A DNA stretch of 64,000 bases from JAEUMD01 sp050246945 (GTDB lineage: Bacteria > Pseudomonadota > Alphaproteobacteria > Rhizobiales > Hyphomicrobiaceae), in assembly GCA_050246945.1 (NCBI GenBank), contig JBFWVC010000002.1, positions 1-64,000 on the forward strand. The letters run 5' to 3'. This document shows positions 1-9,050 of this stretch, one piece after another. A model generated the notes under the pieces. It was given only the letters and a program-made list of their open reading frames with translations. It was not told the DNA's origin and did not search any database. Position 1 is the stretch's first letter. Every line of letters starts with the position of its first letter. Position numbers and translations under genes: made by a program.

Positions 1-1
1 C

Positions 2-127
2 TTCAATAAACTCAAGCAGTTCCGACACATCGCCATGCGCTTCGACCGCAACCCGCTGAACTATCTAGCGATGATCAAGCTCGCCTCGACACGACTATGG
101 CTCAGGGCTTATGAGTCCGCAGCCTAG
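2..127 (+). pseudogene. IS5-family transposase, C-terminal end only
   Basis: An open frame enters from the window edge and stops at 127. Its last 41 residues contain the RFDRNPLNYLAM block typical of the C-terminus of IS5-type DDE transposases; the complete IS copy at 23437-24295 carries the related RFDRNVKNFMAA at the same place. The rest of the gene, if present, lies outside the window, so whether it is an intact transposase or a remnant cannot be told. Confidence 0.75.
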
Positions 128-184
128 CACGATGAAAATCGCCTCGAGGTCACCTCGTAAGGGCTATGCTATGAAGCCCCCGCG

Positions 185-397
185 TCACGTCTGTCCCCGT
201 CGTTCGCGCTCCGCACCGCTCGTCGGCGTCATCGCGGCAACCGGGTCCGTGTTGGAAGAATCTTGCAGACGCTCGAATTCCCGTTCCAGCCGGCTGACCC
301 GGTTTTCCAGCATCCGAAGATATTCGCCTTGCTGATTATCCAGTCCGGCAATTGCTTCTGCCCACGGGCGAAATCTTTCGAACAGTCTTTGCAGCAT
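185..397 (-). CDS. Small coiled-coil-like protein downstream of the RND pump
   Basis: Seventy codons beginning 31 bp after the stop of the RND permease, on the same strand, preceded by a purine-rich ribosome site (GAGAAAGGGGG). Residues about 15-45 are rich in Glu, Arg and Leu with a heptad-like pattern (LENRVSRLEREFERL), so a short coiled coil is likely; the tail is polar. No domain is recognised. Position suggests it is the last gene of the efflux operon. It could be a structural accessory or an unselected frame; the ribosome site and residue pattern favour a real gene. Confidence 0.5.
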   Translation of the reverse strand: MLQRLFERFRPWAEAIAGLDNQQGEYLRMLENRVSRLEREFERLQDSSNTDPVAAMTPTSGAERERRGQT

Positions 398-427
398 GCG
401 GCCCCCTTTCTCAGTATCAATGGTCGC

Positions 428-3400
428 TTACTTTGCCGGCTCTGCTGTCGTGAAGCCCGGCAAGCTGGCAGCGGCCGCTGCCGGCTGCACAACATCGGCC
501 GCGGGCTTTATGCGGAACCAGGTAGCGTAGAGCGCGGGCAAGAAGAGCAGGATCAGCACAGTGCCTATGGCTGTACCGCCGATGAGCGTGTAGGCCATGG
601 ATCCCCAGAACACCGAATGGGTCAGCGGGATGAACGCCAGCACGGCTGCAAGAGCCGTCAAAATCACAGGGCGCGTCCGCTGAACCGTCGCCTCGATAAC
701 GGCATGATAGTCATCGAGACCGGCGGCCTCGTTCTCCTTGATCTGCTCGGTCAGGATCAGGGTATTGCGCATGAGGATGCCGGCCAGCCCGATCAATCCC
801 AGGATGGCGTTGAAGCCGAAGGGCTGGTTGAAGAGGATCAGCGCTGGAACCACGCCGATCAGGCCAAGCGGTGCCGTCAACAGGACCATCATCATTGTTG
901 ACAGACTTCGGACTTGCAGGATGAGAATGATCAACGTCGCGGCGATCATAGCCGGGAAGATTTCAGCCAACGCGGCGTTGGCCTTTGTAGCCTCCTCGAT
1001 TGACCCTCCCATTTCGATGCGGTAGCCCGCCGGCAGTGACGCGATCAACGGCTGCAGGGCCTTCAGGACCTGCTTGGATACTTCAGGAGGCTGGGTGGCC
1101 TCGTTGATGTCTGAGCGGACCGTGATGACGGGTGTGCGATCGCGGCGCTTCAGGATCGGCTCTTCCAACCGAATTTCGGAATGACCGATCTGATCCAACG
1201 GGATTCTGCGCCCGTCGCGGCTTGAAAGAGAGAAGTCCGCCAGTCGCGCCGGATCAAGACGGTTATTGCCGGCGCTGCGTGCCACGACGGGAACATTGCG
1301 GATGTTCTCGCGAACCTGCGTGACCGAAACGCCAGTAAGCAGGAACTGAAGTTGCTGGCCAACCTCGGCTGGCGAGAGACCGATGAGATTCAATCGGTCC
1401 TGGTTCGGGACAAAGCGGAGTACGGGCGTACGATTACCCCAATCGCGGTTCGCCTCGCGCACGTCGGGGGCGCCCCGCATAATGTCGAGCGCTTTCTCGG
1501 AAATGCTGTAGAGCTTTGCGATATCGGGGCCCATTATCCTGAACTCGACGGGGAAGGTTGACGGTGGACCGAACACGAACTGTGTGACGCGCACATAGGC
1601 CTCGGGCGCAAGACCCTCGGTCACCGCCTCACGAAGGCGATGCTTCAACGCTTCGCGCGCCTCCGCGCTCGGTGTCAGTACGACGACTTTGGCGAAGGCA
1701 GGATCAGGCAGCTCCGGCGCCAGCGCCAGGAAGAATCTCGGCGCGCCCTGGCCCACATAGCTCGTGACAATGCTGGCCTCGGGCTGCTTGTCGAGCCACT
1801 GTTCGATCTTTTCTACTGCAGCGGTCGTCGTCTCGATGCTGCTACCTTCAGGCAGGCGAACCTCGACGAGAACTTCGGGGCGGTCGGATGTCGGGAAGAA
1901 CTGCTGTTTAAGCGCGCCCATCCCGGCTCCGGCAAGCGCGAAGGCGATGGCCACGACCGAGCACGTCAGAAACTTGTGGCGCACAACAAAGCGGATGACT
2001 GCGCGCAGGCGACGGTAATTCGGCGTATCGTAAAGTGCATGATGGCCGCCTTCGACGGGTTTGATATTGGGCAGCATCTTGACGCCGAGATAGGGTGTGA
2101 AAATCACCGCGACGATCCAGGAGACGATGAGGGCGAAGCCCACGATCCAGAAGATGTTGCCGGCGTATTCGCCAGCCGTCGAGGGCGCGAAGCCGACCGG
2201 CAGGAAACCGGCGATCGTCACGAGTGTTCCCGATAGCATCGGCGCTGCGGTGTGACTCCATGCATAGGCCGCCGCCTTGATGCGGTCCATTCCCCCTTCC
2301 ATCTTCACCACCATCATTTCGATGGCGATGATGGCGTCGTCGACGAGAAGGCCGAGTGCGAGGATGAGTGCGCCCAGCGTGATGCGGTCAAAGACGCGGT
2401 CGGTTTCCAGCATGATGAGGAACACGACGGCAAGCGTAAGAGGGACCGCAGCCGCCACGACGATACCGACGCGCCAGCCGAGACTGATGAGGCTCACCAA
2501 GAGCACCACGCCAAGCGCCATCGCGAATTTCATCATAAACTCGTCGACCGCGTGAGTGATGTTGATGGCCTGATCAGTCACTTTGTCGAGCGTCATGCCG
2601 AGCGGCAGGGTCTCAGCGATCGCGGTGGATCTCTTTTCCAACGCTTCGCCGAGTTCCAGACCATTCCAGCCTTGCTGCATTACCACAGCGAGCATGATGG
2701 CTGGCTCACCCTGATGGCGGATAATGTACGTCGCCGGGTCTTCATAGCCGCGACGGACATTGGCAATGTCAGATACCTTCAAAGTGCGTCCGGCGGCCAC
2801 GATCGGAGTGTCGGCGATGGACGCGACGCTGTCATATGCGCCATCAAGCCGGATAAAGACTTGAGGGCCGCTTGTATCGATGGATCCCGCGGGCGTGACG
2901 GTGTTTTGTCGTTGCGCGGCAGCGCCAATGTCCTGCGGCGACACGCCGAGAGTTGCGAGCTTGTCATAGGAGAATTCGACAAAGATCCGTTCGGGACGCT
3001 CACCGAGGATGTTGATTTTCTTGACGCCGGGAACGTGCAAGAGATCCTGGCGGATCACCTCCGCCTGACGAACCAGCTCACGCATCGGCATGCCTTTGGC
3101 CTTCAGCGCGTACAGCGCGAAGCTCACATCGGAGTATTCGTCATTCACGAAGGGCCCCAACACGCCGGGAGGCAAATTGCGGGCCTCATCGCCAAGCTTC
3201 TTACGCGCCTGGTAAAACTCCTCCTCCACCGCGGATGGCGGCGTGCTGTCCTTCAGCGTGACCGTCAGGAAGGCGTAACCTGGACGAGTCATCGTCTCCA
3301 CGCGGTCGTACCAGGTCAGCTCCTGGATGCGCTTTTCGAGTGGCTCGGCGACCAGGTCCTGCATTTCGCGCGCGGTTGCGCCCGGCCAGACCGCCGTGAC

Positions 3401-3544
3401 CGTCAGGGTCTTGATGGTAAAGGATGGATCCTCCGCTCGGCCGAGCTTGACGAATGCGTAGATTCCTGCGGCCGCCAACAGCATGATGAAAAATAGGGTG
3501 ACGGCTCGCTCGCGAACCGCGAGCGCGGAAAGATTGAAATTCAT
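428..3544 (-). CDS. RND efflux transporter, permease subunit
   Basis: A 1,038-residue inner-membrane proton/drug antiporter of the AcrB/HAE family, the usual length. It opens with a membrane helix (residues about 12-30), then the first periplasmic porter domain with WPGATAREMQ. A cluster of membrane helices at about 335-490 carries the paired acidic residues of TM4 (LGLLVDDAIIAIEM) used for proton relay, and a second porter half and helix cluster end near 1,020. Its start overlaps the stop of the adaptor gene by 4 bp (ATGA), so the two are translationally coupled. Substrate cannot be told from sequence; a TetR gene diverges upstream. No outer-membrane channel gene is next to it, so a channel encoded elsewhere is probably used. 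Confidence 0.93.
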   Translation of the reverse strand: MNFNLSALAVRERAVTLFFIMLLAAAGIYAFVKLGRAEDPSFTIKTLTVTAVWPGATAREMQDLVAEPLEKRIQELTWYDRVETMTRPGYAFLTVTLKDSTPPSAVEEEFYQARKKLGDEARNLPPGVLGPFVNDEYSDVSFALYALKAKGMPMRELVRQAEVIRQDLLHVPGVKKINILGERPERIFVEFSYDKLATLGVSPQDIGAAAQRQNTVTPAGSIDTSGPQVFIRLDGAYDSVASIADTPIVAAGRTLKVSDIANVRRGYEDPATYIIRHQGEPAIMLAVVMQQGWNGLELGEALEKRSTAIAETLPLGMTLDKVTDQAINITHAVDEFMMKFAMALGVVLLVSLISLGWRVGIVVAAAVPLTLAVVFLIMLETDRVFDRITLGALILALGLLVDDAIIAIEMMVVKMEGGMDRIKAAAYAWSHTAAPMLSGTLVTIAGFLPVGFAPSTAGEYAGNIFWIVGFALIVSWIVAVIFTPYLGVKMLPNIKPVEGGHHALYDTPNYRRLRAVIRFVVRHKFLTCSVVAIAFALAGAGMGALKQQFFPTSDRPEVLVEVRLPEGSSIETTTAAVEKIEQWLDKQPEASIVTSYVGQGAPRFFLALAPELPDPAFAKVVVLTPSAEAREALKHRLREAVTEGLAPEAYVRVTQFVFGPPSTFPVEFRIMGPDIAKLYSISEKALDIMRGAPDVREANRDWGNRTPVLRFVPNQDRLNLIGLSPAEVGQQLQFLLTGVSVTQVRENIRNVPVVARSAGNNRLDPARLADFSLSSRDGRRIPLDQIGHSEIRLEEPILKRRDRTPVITVRSDINEATQPPEVSKQVLKALQPLIASLPAGYRIEMGGSIEEATKANAALAEIFPAMIAATLIILILQVRSLSTMMMVLLTAPLGLIGVVPALILFNQPFGFNAILGLIGLAGILMRNTLILTEQIKENEAAGLDDYHAVIEATVQRTRPVILTALAAVLAFIPLTHSVFWGSMAYTLIGGTAIGTVLILLFLPALYATWFRIKPAADVVQPAAAAASLPGFTTAEPAK

Positions 3545-4662
3545 TTGTTCAACACCTCCGCCTGTGCGGACGTCCGGACTCGCGCGCCTTCCTGCAGGAG
3601 ATGCGCGCCGAGAGCGACGACCTGTTGCCCCACCTCGATGCCTGAGACCACCGCGGTTTCTTCGCCGAGCCTTTTGATCTCTATCGGCGCGAAGCGTACT
3701 GTCGTGGTGTCCTGGTCGATAACCCAGACACCGGTTCGAGTGCCGTCATCGAGTACCGCACCAATTGGGACGGCCACGGCCGCTTGCTTTGAGCTATCTG
3801 TGATTTTGATGGTTATTGTTGCACCAAGGGGCGCGGAGGCAGCTTCGCCTTCGAGCACATAGCGGGCCTCATAGGTGCGGGTTTGGGCATCGGCCGCATC
3901 CGATATTTGCCGCAGGCGTGCGACCGAGCGCCGCCCATTGCTACCATATAAGCTGGCCTCGGCTTCAGACCCGATTGCGGGCCGGATCGTTTCAGGGAGC
4001 ACGACAAGAGCCTCGCGCGGGCCAGAGCGCGCCAGTTGGATCACCGTCTGTCCCGCCGCGACAACCTGCCCCGGTTCCCCGAGAGTCGCCACAACTGTTC
4101 CGTCCGCATTGGTTACAAGGGTCGCATAGGCTGCTTCGTTTTCGGCGACCTTCGCTTCCGCTTCTGCCGCCGCAAGCTGCGCCTCGGCCGTGTCCAGCGC
4201 GGCCTTGGTCTGCTCATAGCGCTGCTCACTTGCTGCAAGCCCGCCTTTCACAAGCTTGGCATAGCGCGTCTCGTCAGCGCGTGCCTGCACGAAGACGGCG
4301 CGTGCAGCCAGGACCGCATTGCGCTTTGCGGTCAATGCGAGACGCAAATCGGTGTCGTCAATGCGAATGAGAGGCTGACCGGACTTGACCTCCTGGCCAT
4401 CATCCACGAGCCGTTCCACGATCTTGCCGGGGACGCGAAACCCCAGATTGCTCTGGACCCGGGCGGCGATGGTGCCGGTGAAAGCCCGCTCCAGGCCAGG
4501 GACGCTCGTGGCGTTGACGACCTTCACAAGCGGGGGACGCGCGCGCGGATCAGCGTTGACGGGGGTGGCCCGCTCCGGCATGTCGGAAAGGATCGCAAAT
4601 ACTGCGATCCCTGCCGCCGACAACACCAGTGCACCAATGAAAAAAATCCGTCTGCGCCACAT
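3541..4662 (-). CDS. RND efflux periplasmic adaptor (membrane fusion protein)
   Basis: First gene of the efflux operon, about 373 residues. A single N-terminal hydrophobic segment (RIFFIGALVLSAAGIAVF) anchors or exports it. Then come a lipoyl-like half (VPGKIVERLVDDGQEVKSGQ), an alpha-hairpin with Ala/Glu-rich heptads (about 110-170), the second lipoyl half (GTVVATLGEPGQVV) and beta-barrel and membrane-proximal domains: the standard HlyD/AcrA order. The frame is open to a TTG at 4680, but an ATG at 4662 has a GCAGGAG site 9 bases upstream that lies inside the longer frame, so 4662 is preferred. It bridges the permease and an outer-membrane channel. Confidence 0.9.
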   Translation of the reverse strand: MWRRRIFFIGALVLSAAGIAVFAILSDMPERATPVNADPRARPPLVKVVNATSVPGLERAFTGTIAARVQSNLGFRVPGKIVERLVDDGQEVKSGQPLIRIDDTDLRLALTAKRNAVLAARAVFVQARADETRYAKLVKGGLAASEQRYEQTKAALDTAEAQLAAAEAEAKVAENEAAYATLVTNADGTVVATLGEPGQVVAAGQTVIQLARSGPREALVVLPETIRPAIGSEAEASLYGSNGRRSVARLRQISDAADAQTRTYEARYVLEGEAASAPLGATITIKITDSSKQAAVAVPIGAVLDDGTRTGVWVIDQDTTTVRFAPIEIKRLGEETAVVSGIEVGQQVVALGAHLLQEGARVRTSAQAEVLNK

Positions 4663-4767
4663 GCCGAAGCACTCCTGCAAAGCCGTTTAGATTGTTATCG
4701 TAATCTATTCAATATAGATGTCAATGACAAGCCATTTTTCAGACATTCCTGCAAAACAACTTTCTAT

Positions 4768-4784
4768 AATGCAATTGTTGCATT
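4768..4784. promoter_or_regulatory. Candidate TetR operator between efflux operon and regulator
   Basis: A perfect 7-bp inverted repeat with a 3-bp centre (AATGCAA TTG TTGCATT) sits in the AT-rich gap between the divergent adaptor gene and the TetR gene. A TATAAT lies directly on its left edge (4765-4770). Position and symmetry fit an operator for the adjacent TetR repressor controlling both directions. This is inference from layout; no binding data. Confidence 0.5.
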
Positions 4785-4858
4785 GCATTTTTAGATGTCT
4801 GATAAGATCCTTATGGCGTATAGTATCCGACCAGACGCTAAATAGGAGGACCGTGACG

Positions 4859-5437
4859 ATGCGTGTGAGCCGGGCCCAGGCTGCGGAAAACCGCCAGAAC
4901 GTGATCGACGTCGCAAGCCGCCTGTTCAGGCAGCACGGTTTCGACGGGATCGGGCTAAAGGATTTGATGGAAGCCGCCGGAATGACCCAGGGCGCCTTCT
5001 ACAAGCAGTTCGAGTCTAAAGAGGACCTCATCGCAGAGGCCTCGGCACGTGCCCTGGATAGTGCCGGCAGTCGGTGGTCGGACGCTGCCGCCGCAAACCC
5101 GAAGGACCCTCTGGGAGCGGTGCTTGCGTTTTACCTAACCAAGGAACATCGAAAGGAAAAAATGGAGGGCTGTCCGCTCGTGGCCCTCGGCGCCGATGCT
5201 GCGAGACAAAGTGCTGCCGTGAAAGCGTCGTTCGAAGCGGGCATCAGGGAACAACTGAGTGTCCTCTCTAGTCTACTCTCCAAAGCCGACAACGATGAAA
5301 CCCGCAGAAAGGCCATAGCAATCCTCTCGACAATGGTTGGCGCCGTCACGCTGTCGCGCGTCGTCAACGACCCGCGCTTCGCTCAATCCATCCTTGATGC
5401 GGCAGCCGCAAGCGTTCGCGAAGCGGCATCTTCGTAA
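4859..5437 (+). CDS. TetR/AcrR-family transcriptional regulator
   Basis: A 192-residue repressor-type protein. Residues about 10-55 hold the TetR helix-turn-helix (VIDVASRLFRQHGFDGIGLKDLMEAAGMTQGAFYKQFESKEDL, given here as its hallmark segments). The C-terminal ligand domain carries CPLVALGADAARQS, common in the subgroup that controls RND pumps. The frame is open upstream to 4718, but ATG 4859 follows AGGAGGA with an 8-base gap, and the upstream residues are not TetR-like. Divergent from the RND operon, which it probably represses together with itself through the inverted repeat at 4768-4784. Confidence 0.9.
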   Translation: MRVSRAQAAENRQNVIDVASRLFRQHGFDGIGLKDLMEAAGMTQGAFYKQFESKEDLIAEASARALDSAGSRWSDAAAANPKDPLGAVLAFYLTKEHRKEKMEGCPLVALGADAARQSAAVKASFEAGIREQLSVLSSLLSKADNDETRRKAIAILSTMVGAVTLSRVVNDPRFAQSILDAAAASVREAASS

Positions 5438-5475
5438 GCGCGGCCGAATTTTCGTGTGTGCACCGTCACGACTGC

Positions 5476-5795
5476 CATGTGGTAGCGATCGACGAGTACC
5501 TGCGCATGACGGACACAAGCCTGGACAGATTCGCCGGTCGTGGCGATTGTGCCGGTCTGACGACCCGGCAGTACGCGCGCCTAGTTCAAGAATGGGTGGC
5601 GAGCATCAAGCTCGATCCGGCGAAGTTCGGCGCCCTCCGCTGCGATACACGAAGGCCATTCTGATCTATCGGCGCACCGGAAATCTTCGCGCAATTCAGT
5701 CCTTGCTCGGCAATTCGAAGATAGAGAGCACGGTGGGGTCTCTCGGTAGCGGGGTCGATGATGCGATCGTGATCGCTGAGAAGATCGACATCTGA
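5476..5795 (+). pseudogene. Decayed copy of the short tyrosine integrase found at 20309-20956
   Basis: Two overlapping frames together match the C-terminal two thirds of the intact 215-residue integrase at 20309-20956: first AIDEYLRMT...TTRQYARLVQEWVASI...LDPAKFG, then after a frameshift near 5630-5645 TKAILIYRRTGNLRAIQ...AEKIDI. The HSLRR stretch with the catalytic His/Arg is lost at the shift. The later conserved GH has become GN, and the tyrosine segment VRYLG has become VGSLG, so the catalytic Tyr is gone. The N-terminal third is absent. Similarity to the intact copy continues about 100 bp past the stop. Confidence 0.85.
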
Positions 5796-6168
5796 TCCAA
5801 TGACGCGCGCCCCTGAGACCGGACTCGGTCGCCGGCGAATTTGCACCACCGATTGCAGCGATGCCGATGACCGCCATTGGGATGCCGTAACCTTGTGCGG
5901 CGCACTGTCCGTGCCGATGCATTCGGCTGCAACTGGCCCATCTTGACTTGGAAGCTATGGCCGCTTTCAGGCCATGACGAACTCCAGCCGATTATGCTCG
6001 CCTCGTCCCTGTCACTCGCCTCCCTGAGCCGTGTCTGCTTAATGTGGGAGTGCGGACGCCGCGTGGAGAGGTCTTCAACCCTCACTGCCGTTGACCGCCA
6101 ATGTCTGAAATCTCTGCAAAGCTGCCCTCAAACTCCACCCAAGCGGCTGATGTGGTTACTCGGGCTTA
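5796..6168. other. Non-coding stretch after the decayed integrase
   Basis: The first ~110 bp still resemble the DNA downstream of the integrase at 20309-20956, including a frame encoding DADDRxWD in both places. The remainder shows no gene I can support. Confidence 0.5.
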
Positions 6169-6753
6169 CTATAAGATCCCAAATCGCAGCATCACCTCCG
6201 CGCCCCATTGATTGTCGTAGGAGTCGTAACGCTCCGCAAAGCGCTCATAGGTATGCCAATGCATTCCATGCGGCTTCGGCGGCAGCTCATTATATTCTCT
6301 TGCGGGATCGAGCCGACGAACGATTTTTTGCATTGCACGGTTGGCCCGATCGGAACGCGTCTCGCTTTGCGAGCTGTAGCGAACCTGGTGGCAATGCCTG
6401 CAACGAAAACGGATCACGGCGAAGAGGACGAGGCAATGCCTTTGACAGCCCGGACAATGGAACCACTGGCGCCGTCCTCCAAATTTCGGCTTCGTCCAAC
6501 CGAACTGCACCATCTCATCAATGTCACGACATGGCCCGCTTGTCGTCTGCACCTGATAAATCAGCCTCAGACCAGTCGCCGAGGCGATTAAGGCGATGCT
6601 TCCAGTCTCTGTGCCGTCAAGCGACCAGCTGAGCTTCGACACCGTTCCAGGTCTCAGCGATCCCTCGCGACTCATCCTCGTCAGGTTGAGCCGCTTCAGG
6701 CTTTCGGCTTTGGGTTTGCCGCTACCGATTCTCCCCGAACCGTATCCACCCAT
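6169..6753 (-). CDS. Zinc-ribbon protein of the MGGxGSGR type
   Basis: A 194-residue protein with the distinctive start MGGYGSGR. It has a CPGC...CRHC pair spaced about 20 residues apart (a likely zinc ribbon), followed by SQSETRSDRANR. The protein at 14723-15424 shares the same start, the same cysteine arrangement and the block YASQSEGRNDRA. Such proteins recur on integrative elements of Rhizobiales as unnamed families; function is unknown. A nucleic-acid-binding role is a guess from the ribbon and basic residues. ATG 6753 is the only start keeping the conserved N-terminus. Confidence 0.7.
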   Translation of the reverse strand: MGGYGSGRIGSGKPKAESLKRLNLTRMSREGSLRPGTVSKLSWSLDGTETGSIALIASATGLRLIYQVQTTSGPCRDIDEMVQFGWTKPKFGGRRQWFHCPGCQRHCLVLFAVIRFRCRHCHQVRYSSQSETRSDRANRAMQKIVRRLDPAREYNELPPKPHGMHWHTYERFAERYDSYDNQWGAEVMLRFGIL

Positions 6754-7820
6754 GTCAGTTCTCTTGATTTTCCGAAATCATCTGAGAGTTTCGCTGATCT
6801 CTTGCGGTCCATGCTGGCTGGCTAACCGCATCCTCTGTGACGGAACGCCTATCTTGCTTAGTGCTGCCGCCCGACCTAACGGGCGGGAACGAATGGACAG
6901 GCAACCAACTCTTTTCTGCTGAACCCCCTTCAGAACTTTGATGAAGCACTGGTGATGAGGCATAGGACGCCCAACCCCACGGCCACGAATGGCTCGCGCG
7001 GTCGGTCCCAGCCTCCATCACCATGCGCGAGCTCAGAACTTCGGAGCCAGCACCGGAGCCTAGAGGCCCTCGGCTGGCGTGAGGCAGATCGTCGCGAATG
7101 CTGACGCCTTGGGAGCGCATGCTCAGCGGCCGTCAGCAAGGCTTCAATCCACCTCGGTTGCATCACCGCCGAGGTTGGCGCCCTATGTCATTGGCAGGGA
7201 TGCCCCTGTCGAGTTGGGTCGTGGCGCCTTGCGGACTGACCCGCCGCTGGTCTCGAATCCCACAGTTGCGGCCGTTGCACCATGTCGCGCTGCCGTCTGG
7301 GCCTCATCAGCCTGTACCGACCACGACAAGTCACTCGAAACCAACTCGAACTAACCAACTGACGCAGAAGATCCTGCTGCATGCCTATCGGGCATGTCGT
7401 ATTCGGAGCACGTTCGGACCGAATGCCTTTTCGGTCGGCGTAGCGGGCGGAATTGGATAGACGCGCATGCGCCGCTTCCTGCCGGTCGAAGTTGCTACCC
7501 ACTCGTAGGGTTTGCGGCCGCCAGAGAAAAGGACAAGGGCGCTGGGCGAATCGAGATAGGCGATACCTGCTTCGGCAATGAGGAGGGCAGTGCCGAGGCG
7601 GGTCAACCATGTATCCATCTCTCGGCCTTCGCCGGGATGACGGGGGTGGGTGGCAAGCTGTTCGATTATCGCAACGCGTTAGGGTGTAATGGGCGGAGTC
7701 ACATTGCACCACTTCGCTGCACGGCGAGGCATTCGCGGCGGCGCGTTACGGCGCGGTGCGCTCAAAACACCCTGCGTGCTGCGCAGCTGTTTGCGGAAGC
7801 GACAACCCAGCGCAGCCGCC
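6754..7820. other. About 1 kb without a supportable gene
   Basis: Several frames are open (for example 7188-7712 and 7385-7618 on the minus strand), but none shows a recognisable motif, a convincing ribosome site or protein-like composition. I read it as decayed mobile DNA between integrase remnants. Confidence 0.45.
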
Positions 7821-8267
7821 TCACGGACGTATATAGAGATAACCTTTCTGTTGTAGATCCGCGATGCGAACGACGCCGCCTTTGTCGGCCAGGATGGCCC
7901 CTGCCGGCAGTTCGGAAAGTTCGTAATTGAACGCCTTCAGCGTATTCGCGCAGACATGAAACTGCACCTTCTCGCCCATCAATTTCGATAGGTTGCCGAC
8001 CAAAGTCTGGTCACCCGATAGCGTGTGCAGGGATTTGACCGCCGGTCCGTGAGCGACGAGCACGATCTCGACGTTGTCCGGGCCGCCGACACCATCGATA
8101 TGGTTCTTGATGTTACCCAGTACGAACTTGACCTTTTCGGCATCAGAAAGGTGATAGACGACCTTGGCTTTGTCCGTTGCGGCTTGCGCGCTTCCGGCCG
8201 TCTTTATGACCAGTCCCGCGCCCGGCAGGGCAGCTGCAAGTCCGAAGAAAAATCGGCGATTGAACAT
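7821..8267 (-). CDS. Exported DsrE/DsrF-like protein
   Basis: A 148-residue protein with a Tat-like export signal (NRRFFFG followed by a hydrophobic Ala/Gly/Leu stretch ending in QAA). The body has the DsrE fold pattern: VVYHLSDAEKVKFVLGNI, a central IVLVAHG strand and a single conserved cysteine in HVCANTLKAF. DsrE-family proteins handle sulfane sulfur; exported single-domain members are common in proteobacteria, but their partner is unclear. A good AAGGAG site precedes the ATG. It stands alone. Confidence 0.8.
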   Translation of the reverse strand: MFNRRFFFGLAAALPGAGLVIKTAGSAQAATDKAKVVYHLSDAEKVKFVLGNIKNHIDGVGGPDNVEIVLVAHGPAVKSLHTLSGDQTLVGNLSKLMGEKVQFHVCANTLKAFNYELSELPAGAILADKGGVVRIADLQQKGYLYIRP

Positions 8268-8599
8268 CTGGATTGCTCCTTGGCAGTTTATGACCCAGCT
8301 TTACGTTTCCGCCATACTAACAGGCAATGTCGGGCCCGCATCGTTCACGACAAAGTAAACCGCGCCACCGGTCAGTCTAGCACACCCCGCAGGACGCTCA
8401 CTTCGGCCGGACACCCACCCGCCACCGCGCCGTCCAAGCTACCAGACGACAAGGCAACAGTGTTACAAGGGTGAGGGGCGGCTTCCTACCGCAGCGCATA
8501 TTGACGCCCCTTGCCCCGACCGTCTTCCCGCAAGAGGGGAGGCGCTCAAGGCCGAGCAACTGGAACAGGGCGCGCAAGCGCCGAAGATGAACGCAGGCA
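8268..8599. other. Non-coding stretch upstream of truncated integrase
   Basis: No gene or structured feature seen. It lies between the start of the DsrE-like gene and the first recognisable integrase codons, and probably includes decayed 5' sequence of that integrase. Confidence 0.4.
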
Positions 8600-8608
8600 T
8601 CGGCGCTG

Positions 8609-9050
8609 CGCCTTTTACTCACCATCACCTGCGGCCGTGTCGACCTCGCCCATCAGATTGCCCGCACGCACTACCCCAAGAAACTGCCGCGCGTGTACTC
8701 TCGCCTGAGGACGTCGGCCGCTTGCTCGAGGCTGCACCAGGGCCCGGGCTCAAGTACAAGGCGGCGCTCAGCATCGCTTACGGTGCGGGTTTGCGCGCCG
8801 GCGAGGTCGTCATGCTGCGGGTTGGCGACATCGATTCCAAGCGCATGTTGATCCGGGTCGAGATGGGCAAGGGGCGTAAGGATCGTCACGCGATGCTGTC
8901 GCCGCAGCTTCTGGAACTCCTGCGTGCCTGGTGGCCTCAATGCCGCTCGAAGGGTTGGCTGTTTCCAGGCCGCGACCCGCTGTTGCCGATGACGACGCGT
9001 CAACTCAACCGCGCCTGCCATATGGCGGCGGAGGCTGCCGGTTCGGGCAA
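8609..9050 (+). pseudogene. Tyrosine recombinase (IS91-associated type), frameshifted and truncated
   Basis: Reading 8609 on gives LLLTITCGRVDLAHQIARTHYPKKLPRV. A frameshift near 8695-8700 then moves into LSPEDVGRLLEAAPGPG...YGAGLRAGEVVMLRVGDID...GKGRKDRHAMLS...TTRQLNRACHMAAEAAG, the catalytic-domain start of the XerC-like recombinases that accompany IS91-type elements. The first catalytic Arg (GLRAGEV) is present. The sequence then breaks at about 9050, before the HxLRHSFATH and Tyr motifs, where it meets a second, oppositely oriented integrase. Not functional. Confidence 0.8.

Noticed and set aside
2252..3496. Long plus-strand open frame (414 codons) opposite the RND permease
   Set aside because: High-GC antisense shadow: its composition is His/Asp/Arg-rich without domain, and the minus-strand permease is certain.
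7188..7712. 174-codon minus-strand frame
   Set aside because: Arg/Pro/His-rich translation typical of an out-of-frame high-GC stretch; no start signal or motif.
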